A stretch of 50,210 nucleotides of DNA from Betaproteobacteria bacterium. GTDB taxonomy: Bacteria > Pseudomonadota > Gammaproteobacteria > Burkholderiales > SG8-39. The notes under the pieces were generated by a model, which saw only the letters and a program-made list of their open reading frames with translations, did not search any database and was not told the DNA's origin. The stretch is taken from assembly GCA_005881575.1 (NCBI GenBank), contig VBCA01000006.1:79954-130163 (forward strand). Direction: 5' to 3'. Shown here piece after piece: positions 44,488 through 50,210 of this stretch (positions are counted from its first letter, which is position 1; each line of letters starts with the position of its first letter). The position numbers and the translations under genes are program-made.

Positions 44488-45978
44488 CTAGCGTTCGATG
44501 CCGCCCATGCAGAGATACTTGATGACGAGGTAGTCCTCGATCCCGTACTTGGAACCCTCGCGCCCCATGCCCGATTCCTTCACGCCGCCGAAGGGCGCGA
44601 CTTCGGTGGAGATGATGCCGGTGTTGATGCCGACGATGCCGTATTCGAGCGCCTCGGCGACGCGCCACATGCGGTTGAGGTCGCGGCCGTAGAAGTACGA
44701 GGCGAGTCCGAATTCGGTGTCGTTGGCGAGGCGGATGGCTTCTTTTTCGTCCTTGAATCTGAATAGCGGCGCGACCGGGCCGAAGGTCTCTTCTTTGGTC
44801 ACCTTCATGCTGGTGTTGACGTTGGCGAGGACGGTGGGCTCGAAGAAGGTCCCTCCGAGCGCATGGCGCTTGCCTCCGGTCAGGAGTTTCGCGCCTTTCG
44901 ACAGCGCGTCCGCGATGTGCTCCTCGACTTTCGCCACCGCCGCCTTGTCGATGAGCGGGCCCTGCACGACGCCCGGCTCCATGCCGTTGCCGACTTTCAT
45001 CGCTTTCACCTTTTCGGTGAGCTTGGCGGCGAAGGCGTCGTAGACCTTGTCCTGAATCAGCAGCCGGTTCGCGCACACGCAGGTCTGGCCGGTGTTCCTG
45101 TACTTGGAGGCGAGCGCGCCTTCGACCGCGGAATCGAGGTCGGCGTCGTCGAAGACGATGAAAGGCGCGTTGCCGCCGAGCTCCATGGAAGTCTTCTTCA
45201 CGGTCTTCGAGCATTGCTCGAGGAGGATCTTTCCGACCGCGGTCGAGCCGGTGAAGGTGAGCTTGCGCACGAGCGGATGGGATGTGATCTCGCCGCCGAT
45301 CGCGGCGGAGCTGCCGGTGAGCACGCTGAAGACGCCCTTCGGGATTCCCGCGCGCTCGCCCAGCTCCGCCATCGCGAGCGCGGAGTACGGGGTCGCGGTC
45401 GCTGGCTTCAAGACCATGGTGCAGCCGGCCGCGAGCGCCGGGCCCGATTTGCGCGTGATCATGGCGTTGGGGAAATTCCACGGCGTGATCGCCGCGCACA
45501 CGCCGATCGGCTCCTTGATAACGACGATGCGCTTATCGGCCTGGTGCCCCGGAATGGTGTCCCCGTAGATGCGCTTGGCTTCCTCCGCGAACCACTCGAT
45601 GAAGGAGGCGCCGTAGGAGATCTCGGTGCGCGCTTCCGCGAGCGGCTTCCCTTGCTCGGCGGTGAGGATCTTGGCCAAGTCTTCCTGGTTCGCCATCATC
45701 AGATCGAACCATTTGCGAAGGATGTTGGCGCGTTCCTTCGCGGTCTTCGCGCGCCAGGCGGGAAACGCGGCGCTCGCCGCCTCGATCGCGCGGCGCGTTT
45801 CGGCCGCCCCCATATTGGGCACGGTCCCGAGAATTTCAGCGGTGGCGGGGTTGTTGACCGGAAGCGTTTTGCCGCTGTCGGCGTCGGCCCATTTGCCGTC
45901 GATGTAGCACTGCTGGCGAAACAGAGCGGGGTCCTTGAGATTGAGGGCGGCGATGCCGGAAATCTTGGGATCGTTCAT
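44488..45978 (-). CDS. gabD: Succinate-semialdehyde dehydrogenase
   Basis: 496-aa aldehyde dehydrogenase oxidising succinate semialdehyde to succinate. The catalytic base E266 is in MELGGNAP, the nucleophile C300 in GQTCVCANR (with C302, the redox pair typical of SSADH), and TPWNFP and FTGSTAVG mark the cofactor site. NAD versus NADP preference is not certain. No GABA transaminase lies nearby. Converges with the phosphatase gene and is divergent from the Crp/Fnr gene. Confidence 0.93.
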   Translation of the reverse strand: MNDPKISGIAALNLKDPALFRQQCYIDGKWADADSGKTLPVNNPATAEILGTVPNMGAAETRRAIEAASAAFPAWRAKTAKERANILRKWFDLMMANQEDLAKILTAEQGKPLAEARTEISYGASFIEWFAEEAKRIYGDTIPGHQADKRIVVIKEPIGVCAAITPWNFPNAMITRKSGPALAAGCTMVLKPATATPYSALAMAELGERAGIPKGVFSVLTGSSAAIGGEITSHPLVRKLTFTGSTAVGKILLEQCSKTVKKTSMELGGNAPFIVFDDADLDSAVEGALASKYRNTGQTCVCANRLLIQDKVYDAFAAKLTEKVKAMKVGNGMEPGVVQGPLIDKAAVAKVEEHIADALSKGAKLLTGGKRHALGGTFFEPTVLANVNTSMKVTKEETFGPVAPLFRFKDEKEAIRLANDTEFGLASYFYGRDLNRMWRVAEALEYGIVGINTGIISTEVAPFGGVKESGMGREGSKYGIEDYLVIKYLCMGGIER

Positions 45979-46148
45979 GGGAAGCTCCGATAGGAAACTG
46001 GAAGGCCGATGCGGCCGCCAACGCCGAAATTCTACCGCAAACCGTGTGCTGCTTCAGCGGTGCGGAGAGGGCTTGCCGAGCTTGGGTGGTTGGAATAGAT
46101 TGCCGAGTGTGCCTGCTAAATCCGCTCGAATGTCGCTCGCAACGCGAT

Positions 46149-46165
46149 CCTCTCTCGTAGAGGAG
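46149..46165 (+). promoter_or_regulatory. Hairpin covering the Crp/Fnr gene ribosome site
   Basis: CCTCT and AGAGG with a five-base loop (46149-46163) pair across the Shine-Dalgarno AGAGGAG (46159-46165), five bases before the ATG at 46171. A stem of this size could lower translation and might melt with temperature. Confidence 0.35.
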
Positions 46166-46170
46166 CCAGC

Positions 46171-46845
46171 ATGAACGCAAAACCAGCGGTCTCGACGCTG
46201 CTGCTCCGAAATGTGCCGCTGTTCTCCCTGTTGCCCGAGGATCAGCTCCTGCTGCTCACCCAGGTGCTGGTACGCAAACCGTATCCCAAGGGCTCGACCG
46301 TCATCGCTGCCGGCGATCCCGCCGACGCGATGTACATCGTGGTTTCTGGGCGGCTCAGAGTCGTCATGCGTGACAAGGAGGGGCAAGAGGTAATCCTGGC
46401 GATTCTGAACCAAGGCGAGGTCTTTGGCGAGATGGGACTGATCGATCAGGCGCCGCGATCGGCGACTGTGGTTGCCGTCGAACCCTGCGAACTGCTCACA
46501 ATTACACGAGCAGATTTCACGAAGTGTTTGCGCGAGAAATTTGACCTTACCATGAACGTGATGCGCGGGCTCGTGAAGCGCCTGCGGGAGGCGGACAAGA
46601 AGATTGGAAGCCTCGCCTTGATGGACGTTTGCGGACGCGTCGCGCGACTTCTAATGGAAATGGCCGAGACGGTCGACGGCCAGAAAGTGGTCACCAAGAA
46701 GCTGCCCAAGCAGCAGATCGCGAAGATGGTCGGGGCGTCGCGCGAGATGGTGACCCGCGTTATGAAAGAACTGGAGACGAGCGGACACATTGCGGTCAGC
46801 GCGCATCAAATCCTCCTTCGCGATTCGTTGGCGCTCACCAAGTAG
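46171..46845 (+). CDS. Crp/Fnr-family transcription regulator
   Basis: 224-aa protein with a cyclic-nucleotide-binding domain (about residues 10-125, including the GEVFGEMGLIDQAPRSATVVA phosphate-binding cassette) and a C-terminal winged HTH (about 150-215; recognition helix SREMVTRVMKELE, close to Crp). No N-terminal cysteine cluster, so not an oxygen sensor of the Fnr type. The Glu and RS residues of the cassette suggest cAMP or cyclic di-GMP binding. Divergent from gabD, which it may control. Confidence 0.92.
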   Translation: MNAKPAVSTLLLRNVPLFSLLPEDQLLLLTQVLVRKPYPKGSTVIAAGDPADAMYIVVSGRLRVVMRDKEGQEVILAILNQGEVFGEMGLIDQAPRSATVVAVEPCELLTITRADFTKCLREKFDLTMNVMRGLVKRLREADKKIGSLALMDVCGRVARLLMEMAETVDGQKVVTKKLPKQQIAKMVGASREMVTRVMKELETSGHIAVSAHQILLRDSLALTK

Positions 46846-46868
46846 CTCGCCGCAGCGGGCAGGGCGCC

Positions 46869-48884
46869 CTACTTCAGGATCCGGTATACGTCGCTGTAGT
46901 CGTCGGTCCACAGCCGCACGCGCGGCACCGCGTCGATCCTTTCCGCCGCTTCCTTCAGCAGCTCTCCTTCGAAAGGGGCGGGCGAGGCCGAAAGCAGCAT
47001 CCAGTCCGAACGGTACACCCCCGCTTCGTCGTCGTCGTCGCTTTCCACTTGGCGCACCTCGAGCGAAAGGCGCCGCCCCGCCTGCTGCACCACGGGAACG
47101 AGGTCGAGGTAGCGGTTGGAGATATGCACGGCGAGGACTCCGCCCGGCTTCAAATGCCGCAAATAGGTTTTAAAGGCTTCCACCGTGAGCAGGTGCACCG
47201 GGATCGCGTCACTCGAAAAGGCGTCGAGCGCGAGAACGTCGAAATTCTGAGGCCGTTCGCGCTCGAGCGACAGCCGCGCGTCGCCGAGCGCCACCTCCAC
47301 CTTCGCCGGGCTGTCCTTCAGAAAAGTGAATTCCGAGCGGGCGAGCTCGACCACGCCGGAATTGATGTCGTAGAAGCGGAAGACGTCGCCCGCCCTGCCG
47401 TAGGCCGCGAGCGTCCCCGCGCCCAGCCCCACCACGCCCACCCTCAAGGGGCCGTGCGCGCGCGCGTCGAGGAGGGCGAGCCCGATGCCCGATCTCGGCC
47501 CGTAGTAGCTCGTGGGCAGGCCGCGCCGGTCCGGGTCCAGGAACTGCTTGCCGTGGACGATGGTGCCGTGCGAGAGGATGCGCATCGCGTCCGGCCCCTC
47601 GCCCGAATCGTGCACATTGAGCACGCCGTAGAAGTTGCGCGACCTGACCCGGGTGTCGGCGGAATTCTCCGCGTACGTCCTGTACAGGGTGACGGCGAGC
47701 GCGGCGGCCAGCGCGAGAGACGCGATCCGGGCGGCGATTCCAAAGCGTCCGTGGAGGAGGCTCGCTCGATCGCGCAGCAGCGCGGCGATCACGAGCAGCG
47801 AGAGCGCGAGCATGCCGATCGGCAGCTCGTAGAGGTCCTCGAACACGTTGGGCGCGACCAGCCCGGCGAGCACGCCGCCCGCCGCCCCGCCCAGGGCGAG
47901 CATGAGATAGAAACCGGTGAGATGCTGCGGATGGGGCTTGGAGCGCGCAAGCTCCCCGTGGCAGACCATGCACGCCGCGAAGAGCGTGGCGCAGTAGAGC
48001 GGGATCAGGGTCCAGATGCTCGGGTTGGAGCGGGTGAGCGTCACGCAGACTCCCGCGAATCCCGCGGTGAGGAGCGGCAGAAAGAGCCAGCGCCGGTACC
48101 AGCCCGAAGCCTCGAAGCAGAGCACGAAGGAGAGGAGGTAGAGCGCGAGAGGCAGCACCCAGAGGAAGGGAATGGCCGCGATGTTGAGCGTCATGTGGCC
48201 GGTGAAGGCGAGGAGCAGCAGGGAGGCGCAGCAGGCGAGCGACGCCCAGAGCGTCTGCAGTCCGGGTCCGGGCTTGCCCGACTCGCCTCCCGCGAGAGGC
48301 TGCGCCTCGGCGCCTTTGCTGCGCCAGGCGAGCGCCGCGCACGCGAGCGCGAACAGCGCAAAGCCCGCGGACCAGACGGCCGCCTGCGTGCCCAGGGCGA
48401 GAAGAGGCTCGACGGCGAGGGGATACGAGACGAGCGCGAGCATCGAGCCCAGATTGGACAGCGCAAACAGCCGATAGGGCGCAGCACCTTCGCGCGAGCG
48501 CGCGTACCAGGCCTGCACCAAAGGGCCCGTGGTGGACAGCGCGAAATAGGGCAGCCCGACGCTCGTCGCGAGGAGGCCGAGTATGCGCCACGTCGGGTCT
48601 TCGCCGCCTGCGGGCTTCCAGGCGGCGCCCGCGGCGAGCGGCAGCGTCGCCGCGGCGAGGGCGAGGAGCGCAATGTGGATGTGGCGCCGGGCCGGGATGC
48701 GCAAGCGCACGTAGGCGTGCGAATAGACGTAGCCGGCGAGCAGCAGCACCTGGAAAAAGAGCATGCAGACCGTCCACACCGCCGCGCTGCCGCCGAACCA
48801 GGGCAGGATGACCTTGGCGATGAGCGGCTGCACCTGGAAGAGCAGGAAGGCGCTCAGGAAAATCGTGATGGCGTAGAGGATCAT
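46869..48884 (-). CDS. Membrane protein with fused spermidine-synthase-like domain
   Basis: 671-aa protein. The first about 410 residues form around ten to twelve hydrophobic helices resembling an MFS-like transporter half. The C-terminal about 250 residues are a SpeE-type Rossmann methyltransferase fold (VGVVGLGAGTLAAYG, then FDVLALDAFSSDAIPVHLLTVEAFKTY). Such fused proteins are widespread and unproven as polyamine enzymes. The start ATG is just downstream of a palindromic repeat. Converges with the Crp/Fnr gene. Confidence 0.88.
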   Translation of the reverse strand: MILYAITIFLSAFLLFQVQPLIAKVILPWFGGSAAVWTVCMLFFQVLLLAGYVYSHAYVRLRIPARRHIHIALLALAAATLPLAAGAAWKPAGGEDPTWRILGLLATSVGLPYFALSTTGPLVQAWYARSREGAAPYRLFALSNLGSMLALVSYPLAVEPLLALGTQAAVWSAGFALFALACAALAWRSKGAEAQPLAGGESGKPGPGLQTLWASLACCASLLLLAFTGHMTLNIAAIPFLWVLPLALYLLSFVLCFEASGWYRRWLFLPLLTAGFAGVCVTLTRSNPSIWTLIPLYCATLFAACMVCHGELARSKPHPQHLTGFYLMLALGGAAGGVLAGLVAPNVFEDLYELPIGMLALSLLVIAALLRDRASLLHGRFGIAARIASLALAAALAVTLYRTYAENSADTRVRSRNFYGVLNVHDSGEGPDAMRILSHGTIVHGKQFLDPDRRGLPTSYYGPRSGIGLALLDARAHGPLRVGVVGLGAGTLAAYGRAGDVFRFYDINSGVVELARSEFTFLKDSPAKVEVALGDARLSLERERPQNFDVLALDAFSSDAIPVHLLTVEAFKTYLRHLKPGGVLAVHISNRYLDLVPVVQQAGRRLSLEVRQVESDDDDEAGVYRSDWMLLSASPAPFEGELLKEAAERIDAVPRVRLWTDDYSDVYRILK

Positions 48885-48891
48885 GAGATTT

Positions 48892-48970
48892 TGTCATCCT
48901 GAGCGGAGCGAAGGATCTGCTTTTTACAGCCAACGAAGCAGATTCTTCGGGCTGCGCCCTCAGAATGACA
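48892..48970. repeat. Palindromic dispersed-repeat element
   Basis: About 79 bp reading TGTCATCCTGAGCGGAG...GATCTGC and its imperfect inverse GCAGATTCTTCGG...CTCAGAATGACA, forming one long imperfect hairpin. The sequence type (translated shadow RSFAPLRMT) is a very common small repeat in bacterial genomes. It lies between the SDR gene and the spermidine-synthase-like gene, both transcribed leftward. Confidence 0.8.
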
Positions 48971-48989
48971 ATGCATTTGGATCGGACAA

Positions 48990-49769
48990 CTAGAACGTGC
49001 CGGGGTAGATGCCGCCGTCGATCAGGAAATTCTGGCCGGTGATGTAGCCCGCCTGCACGCTGCACAGATAGGCGCAGAGCTCGCCGAACTCCTCGGGCGT
49101 GCCGAAGCGGCCCGCGGGAATCGCCTTTTCGATGTCGCGTCGCACCTCTTCCACGGTCTTGCCTTTCTCCTTCGCGGTGAACTCGGTGTTGCTCTTCAGC
49201 CGGTCGGTCCAGAAGCGCCCGGGGAGCAGGTTGTTGATCGTGACATTGTGCGCGACGGTCGCGCGCGCGAGGCCCGCGACGAAGCCGGTGAGGCCGCTCC
49301 TCGCGCCGTTCGAGAGCGCGAGCTCCGCGATCGGGGCCTTCACCGCGCTCGAGGTGATGTTCACGATGCGCCCGAAGCGCCGCGCGATCATTCCGTCCAC
49401 CGTGGCCTTCATCAGCTCGATCGGAGTGATCATGTTGGCGCCTACCGCCTTCAGCCAGTCCTCGCGCGAGAACTTGCGGAAATCCCCCGGAGGAGGGCCG
49501 CCCGCGTTGGTGACGAGGATGTCCGGCTGCGGGCAGGCGGCGAGCGCAGCGATGCGGCCCTCTTCGCTCGTGATGTCCGCCGCCACGGCGACCACCGTCG
49601 CGCCCGTCGCGGCGCGGATTTCATCGGCGGTCTTCTCCAGCGCCTGGCGCTCGCGCGCGACCAGGGTGACGCGGCAACCTTCGCGCGCGAGCGATGTCGC
49701 GCACCCCCGCCCGAGGCCCTTGCTCGCGCCGCACACGAGCGCGGCCTTGCCGCGAATTTTCAGATCCAC
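48990..49769 (-). CDS. SDR-family protein lacking the usual YxxxK pair
   Basis: 259-aa short-chain dehydrogenase/reductase-like protein. The cofactor loop GASKGLG (14-20), the NAG motif (88-90) and the serine S140/S141 are present. At the catalytic Tyr-x3-Lys position (about 153-157) the sequence is SNGAR, so neither residue is there. Similar proteins are annotated as 3-oxoacyl-ACP reductase-like, but ordinary reductase chemistry would need another arrangement. The EamA gene is 18 bases upstream on the same strand. Confidence 0.85.
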   Translation of the reverse strand: MDLKIRGKAALVCGASKGLGRGCATSLAREGCRVTLVARERQALEKTADEIRAATGATVVAVAADITSEEGRIAALAACPQPDILVTNAGGPPPGDFRKFSREDWLKAVGANMITPIELMKATVDGMIARRFGRIVNITSSAVKAPIAELALSNGARSGLTGFVAGLARATVAHNVTINNLLPGRFWTDRLKSNTEFTAKEKGKTVEEVRRDIEKAIPAGRFGTPEEFGELCAYLCSVQAGYITGQNFLIDGGIYPGTF

Positions 49770-49787
49770 TATCGATCTCCAGAGAAA

Positions 49788-50210
49788 TTATCTCGCCGGC
49801 CGCAGCGTAACCAGCATCACGCCGCCGAGCACCAGTGCGGCACCCGCCAATTGTACCGGGGTCATGGTCTCGTCCAATCCTATCCAGCCAAAAAAAATCG
49901 TGGTCACCGGACCGAGCGCCCCGACCAGGGCAACCTGGTTTGCGCCGATGCGGCGTAGCGCCTCCGAGGTGATGAATACCGGGAGCACGGTCGAAAAAAT
50001 CGCCATGGCGATCGCTATGCCGTAGACGGGCGGCGGCAGTGCGAGCGCCGACAGCGGCCTGAACAAAAAGAACTGCGCGATGCAAAAAATGCTCGCGACC
50101 GTCGTGGCGTAGGCGGTGAAACGGATCGAGCCGACCCGTTGCACCACCTGGCTGCCGGCCACGAGGTAGACGGCGTAGCCTGTCGCGCTCGCGAAACAAA
50201 AGGCTGCGCC
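49788..50210 (-). CDS. EamA/DMT-superfamily transporter (partial, 3' part)
   Basis: The C-terminal about 140 residues of a drug/metabolite-type transporter run off the right edge. At least four helices are visible, including SALALPPPVYGIAIAMAIFSTVLPVF and the closing QLAGAALVLGGVMLVTL, the typical end of the second EamA repeat. The frame is open to the window edge (codons before a GTG at 50162 read ...SATGYAVYL), so I treat it as truncated by the window. Confidence 0.87.
   Translation of the reverse strand, partial: GAAFCFASATGYAVYLVAGSQVVQRVGSIRFTAYATTVASIFCIAQFFLFRPLSALALPPPVYGIAIAMAIFSTVLPVFITSEALRRIGANQVALVGALGPVTTIFFGWIGLDETMTPVQLAGAALVLGGVMLVTLRPAR

Noticed and set aside
42305-45499. 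A 1064-codon open frame on the minus strand across the phosphatase and part of gabD
   Set aside because: It is antisense to two well-supported genes, has Arg/His-rich composition typical of GC-rich shadow frames, and its internal repeat merely mirrors the 573-bp duplication.

Overview
The window looks like chromosomal DNA of a GC-rich betaproteobacterium. No rRNA or marker gene names a genus, so the placement rests on gene order: gpmA-envC-ctpA-moeB divergent from arsR/rhodanese-grxC-secB-gpsA; coxBA-(37-aa assembly protein)-ctaG-DUF2970-coxC-surf1-ctaB-sco; rpoH-ftsX-ftsE-ftsY; and lolB-ispE-tRNA-Gln-prs-rplY-pth-ychF. All are arrangements I associate with Betaproteobacteria. Most of the window is ordinary housekeeping DNA with tightly overlapping genes and many GTG/TTG starts.

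Layout. 1-4.3 kb, minus strand: phosphoglycerate mutase, the cell-division murein hydrolase activator EnvC, the S41 protease CtpA and the E1-like MoeB. 4.3-7.3 kb, plus strand: ArsR regulator, membrane rhodanese, glutaredoxin, SecB, an SH3 protein and GpsA (apparently with a CTG start). 7.3-8.3 kb: ComF and a small glycine-rich membrane protein preceded by a 10-codon coupled ORF, minus strand. 8.4 and 16.2 kb: bioB and bioC, separated by a visibly less GC-rich block (about 9.4-16.2 kb). That block encodes a second heme-copper oxidase resembling CoxMNOP, whose subunit II is fused to two c-type heme domains, plus two copper-delivery proteins (Sco, PCuAC) and a c5-like cytochrome. 17.2-24.7 kb: the canonical aa3 oxidase operon and its assembly factors, with no heme A synthase gene at the place where I expect ctaA. 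24.8 kb: a response-regulator diguanylate cyclase. 25.8-29.3 kb, minus strand: rpoH under a perfect CIRCE operator, then ftsX, ftsE and ftsY. 29.3-33.0 kb: a pair of M16 peptidases (one active, one degenerate), rsmD and coaD. 33.0-40.8 kb: mutM, a large TPR lipoprotein, lolB, ispE, tRNA-Gln(UUG), prs, rplY, pth and ychF.

From 40.8 kb the DNA is more accessory in character: two small exported proteins (one cupin-like, one CHRD) in less GC-rich DNA, each followed by a nearly identical terminator, then a secreted acid phosphatase/phospholipase-C-type enzyme with an exact in-frame 573-bp tandem duplication. After that come a succinate-semialdehyde dehydrogenase, a Crp/Fnr regulator, a membrane-fused spermidine-synthase-like protein, a palindromic dispersed-repeat element, an SDR protein without the usual YxxxK pair, and the end of an EamA transporter that runs off the window.

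I see no CRISPR array, prophage, insertion sequence or toxin-antitoxin pair. The points most worth checking are the second oxidase module inside the biotin locus, the missing ctaA, the CIRCE-controlled rpoH, the acid-phosphatase duplication and the coupled leader ORF at 7.6 kb.
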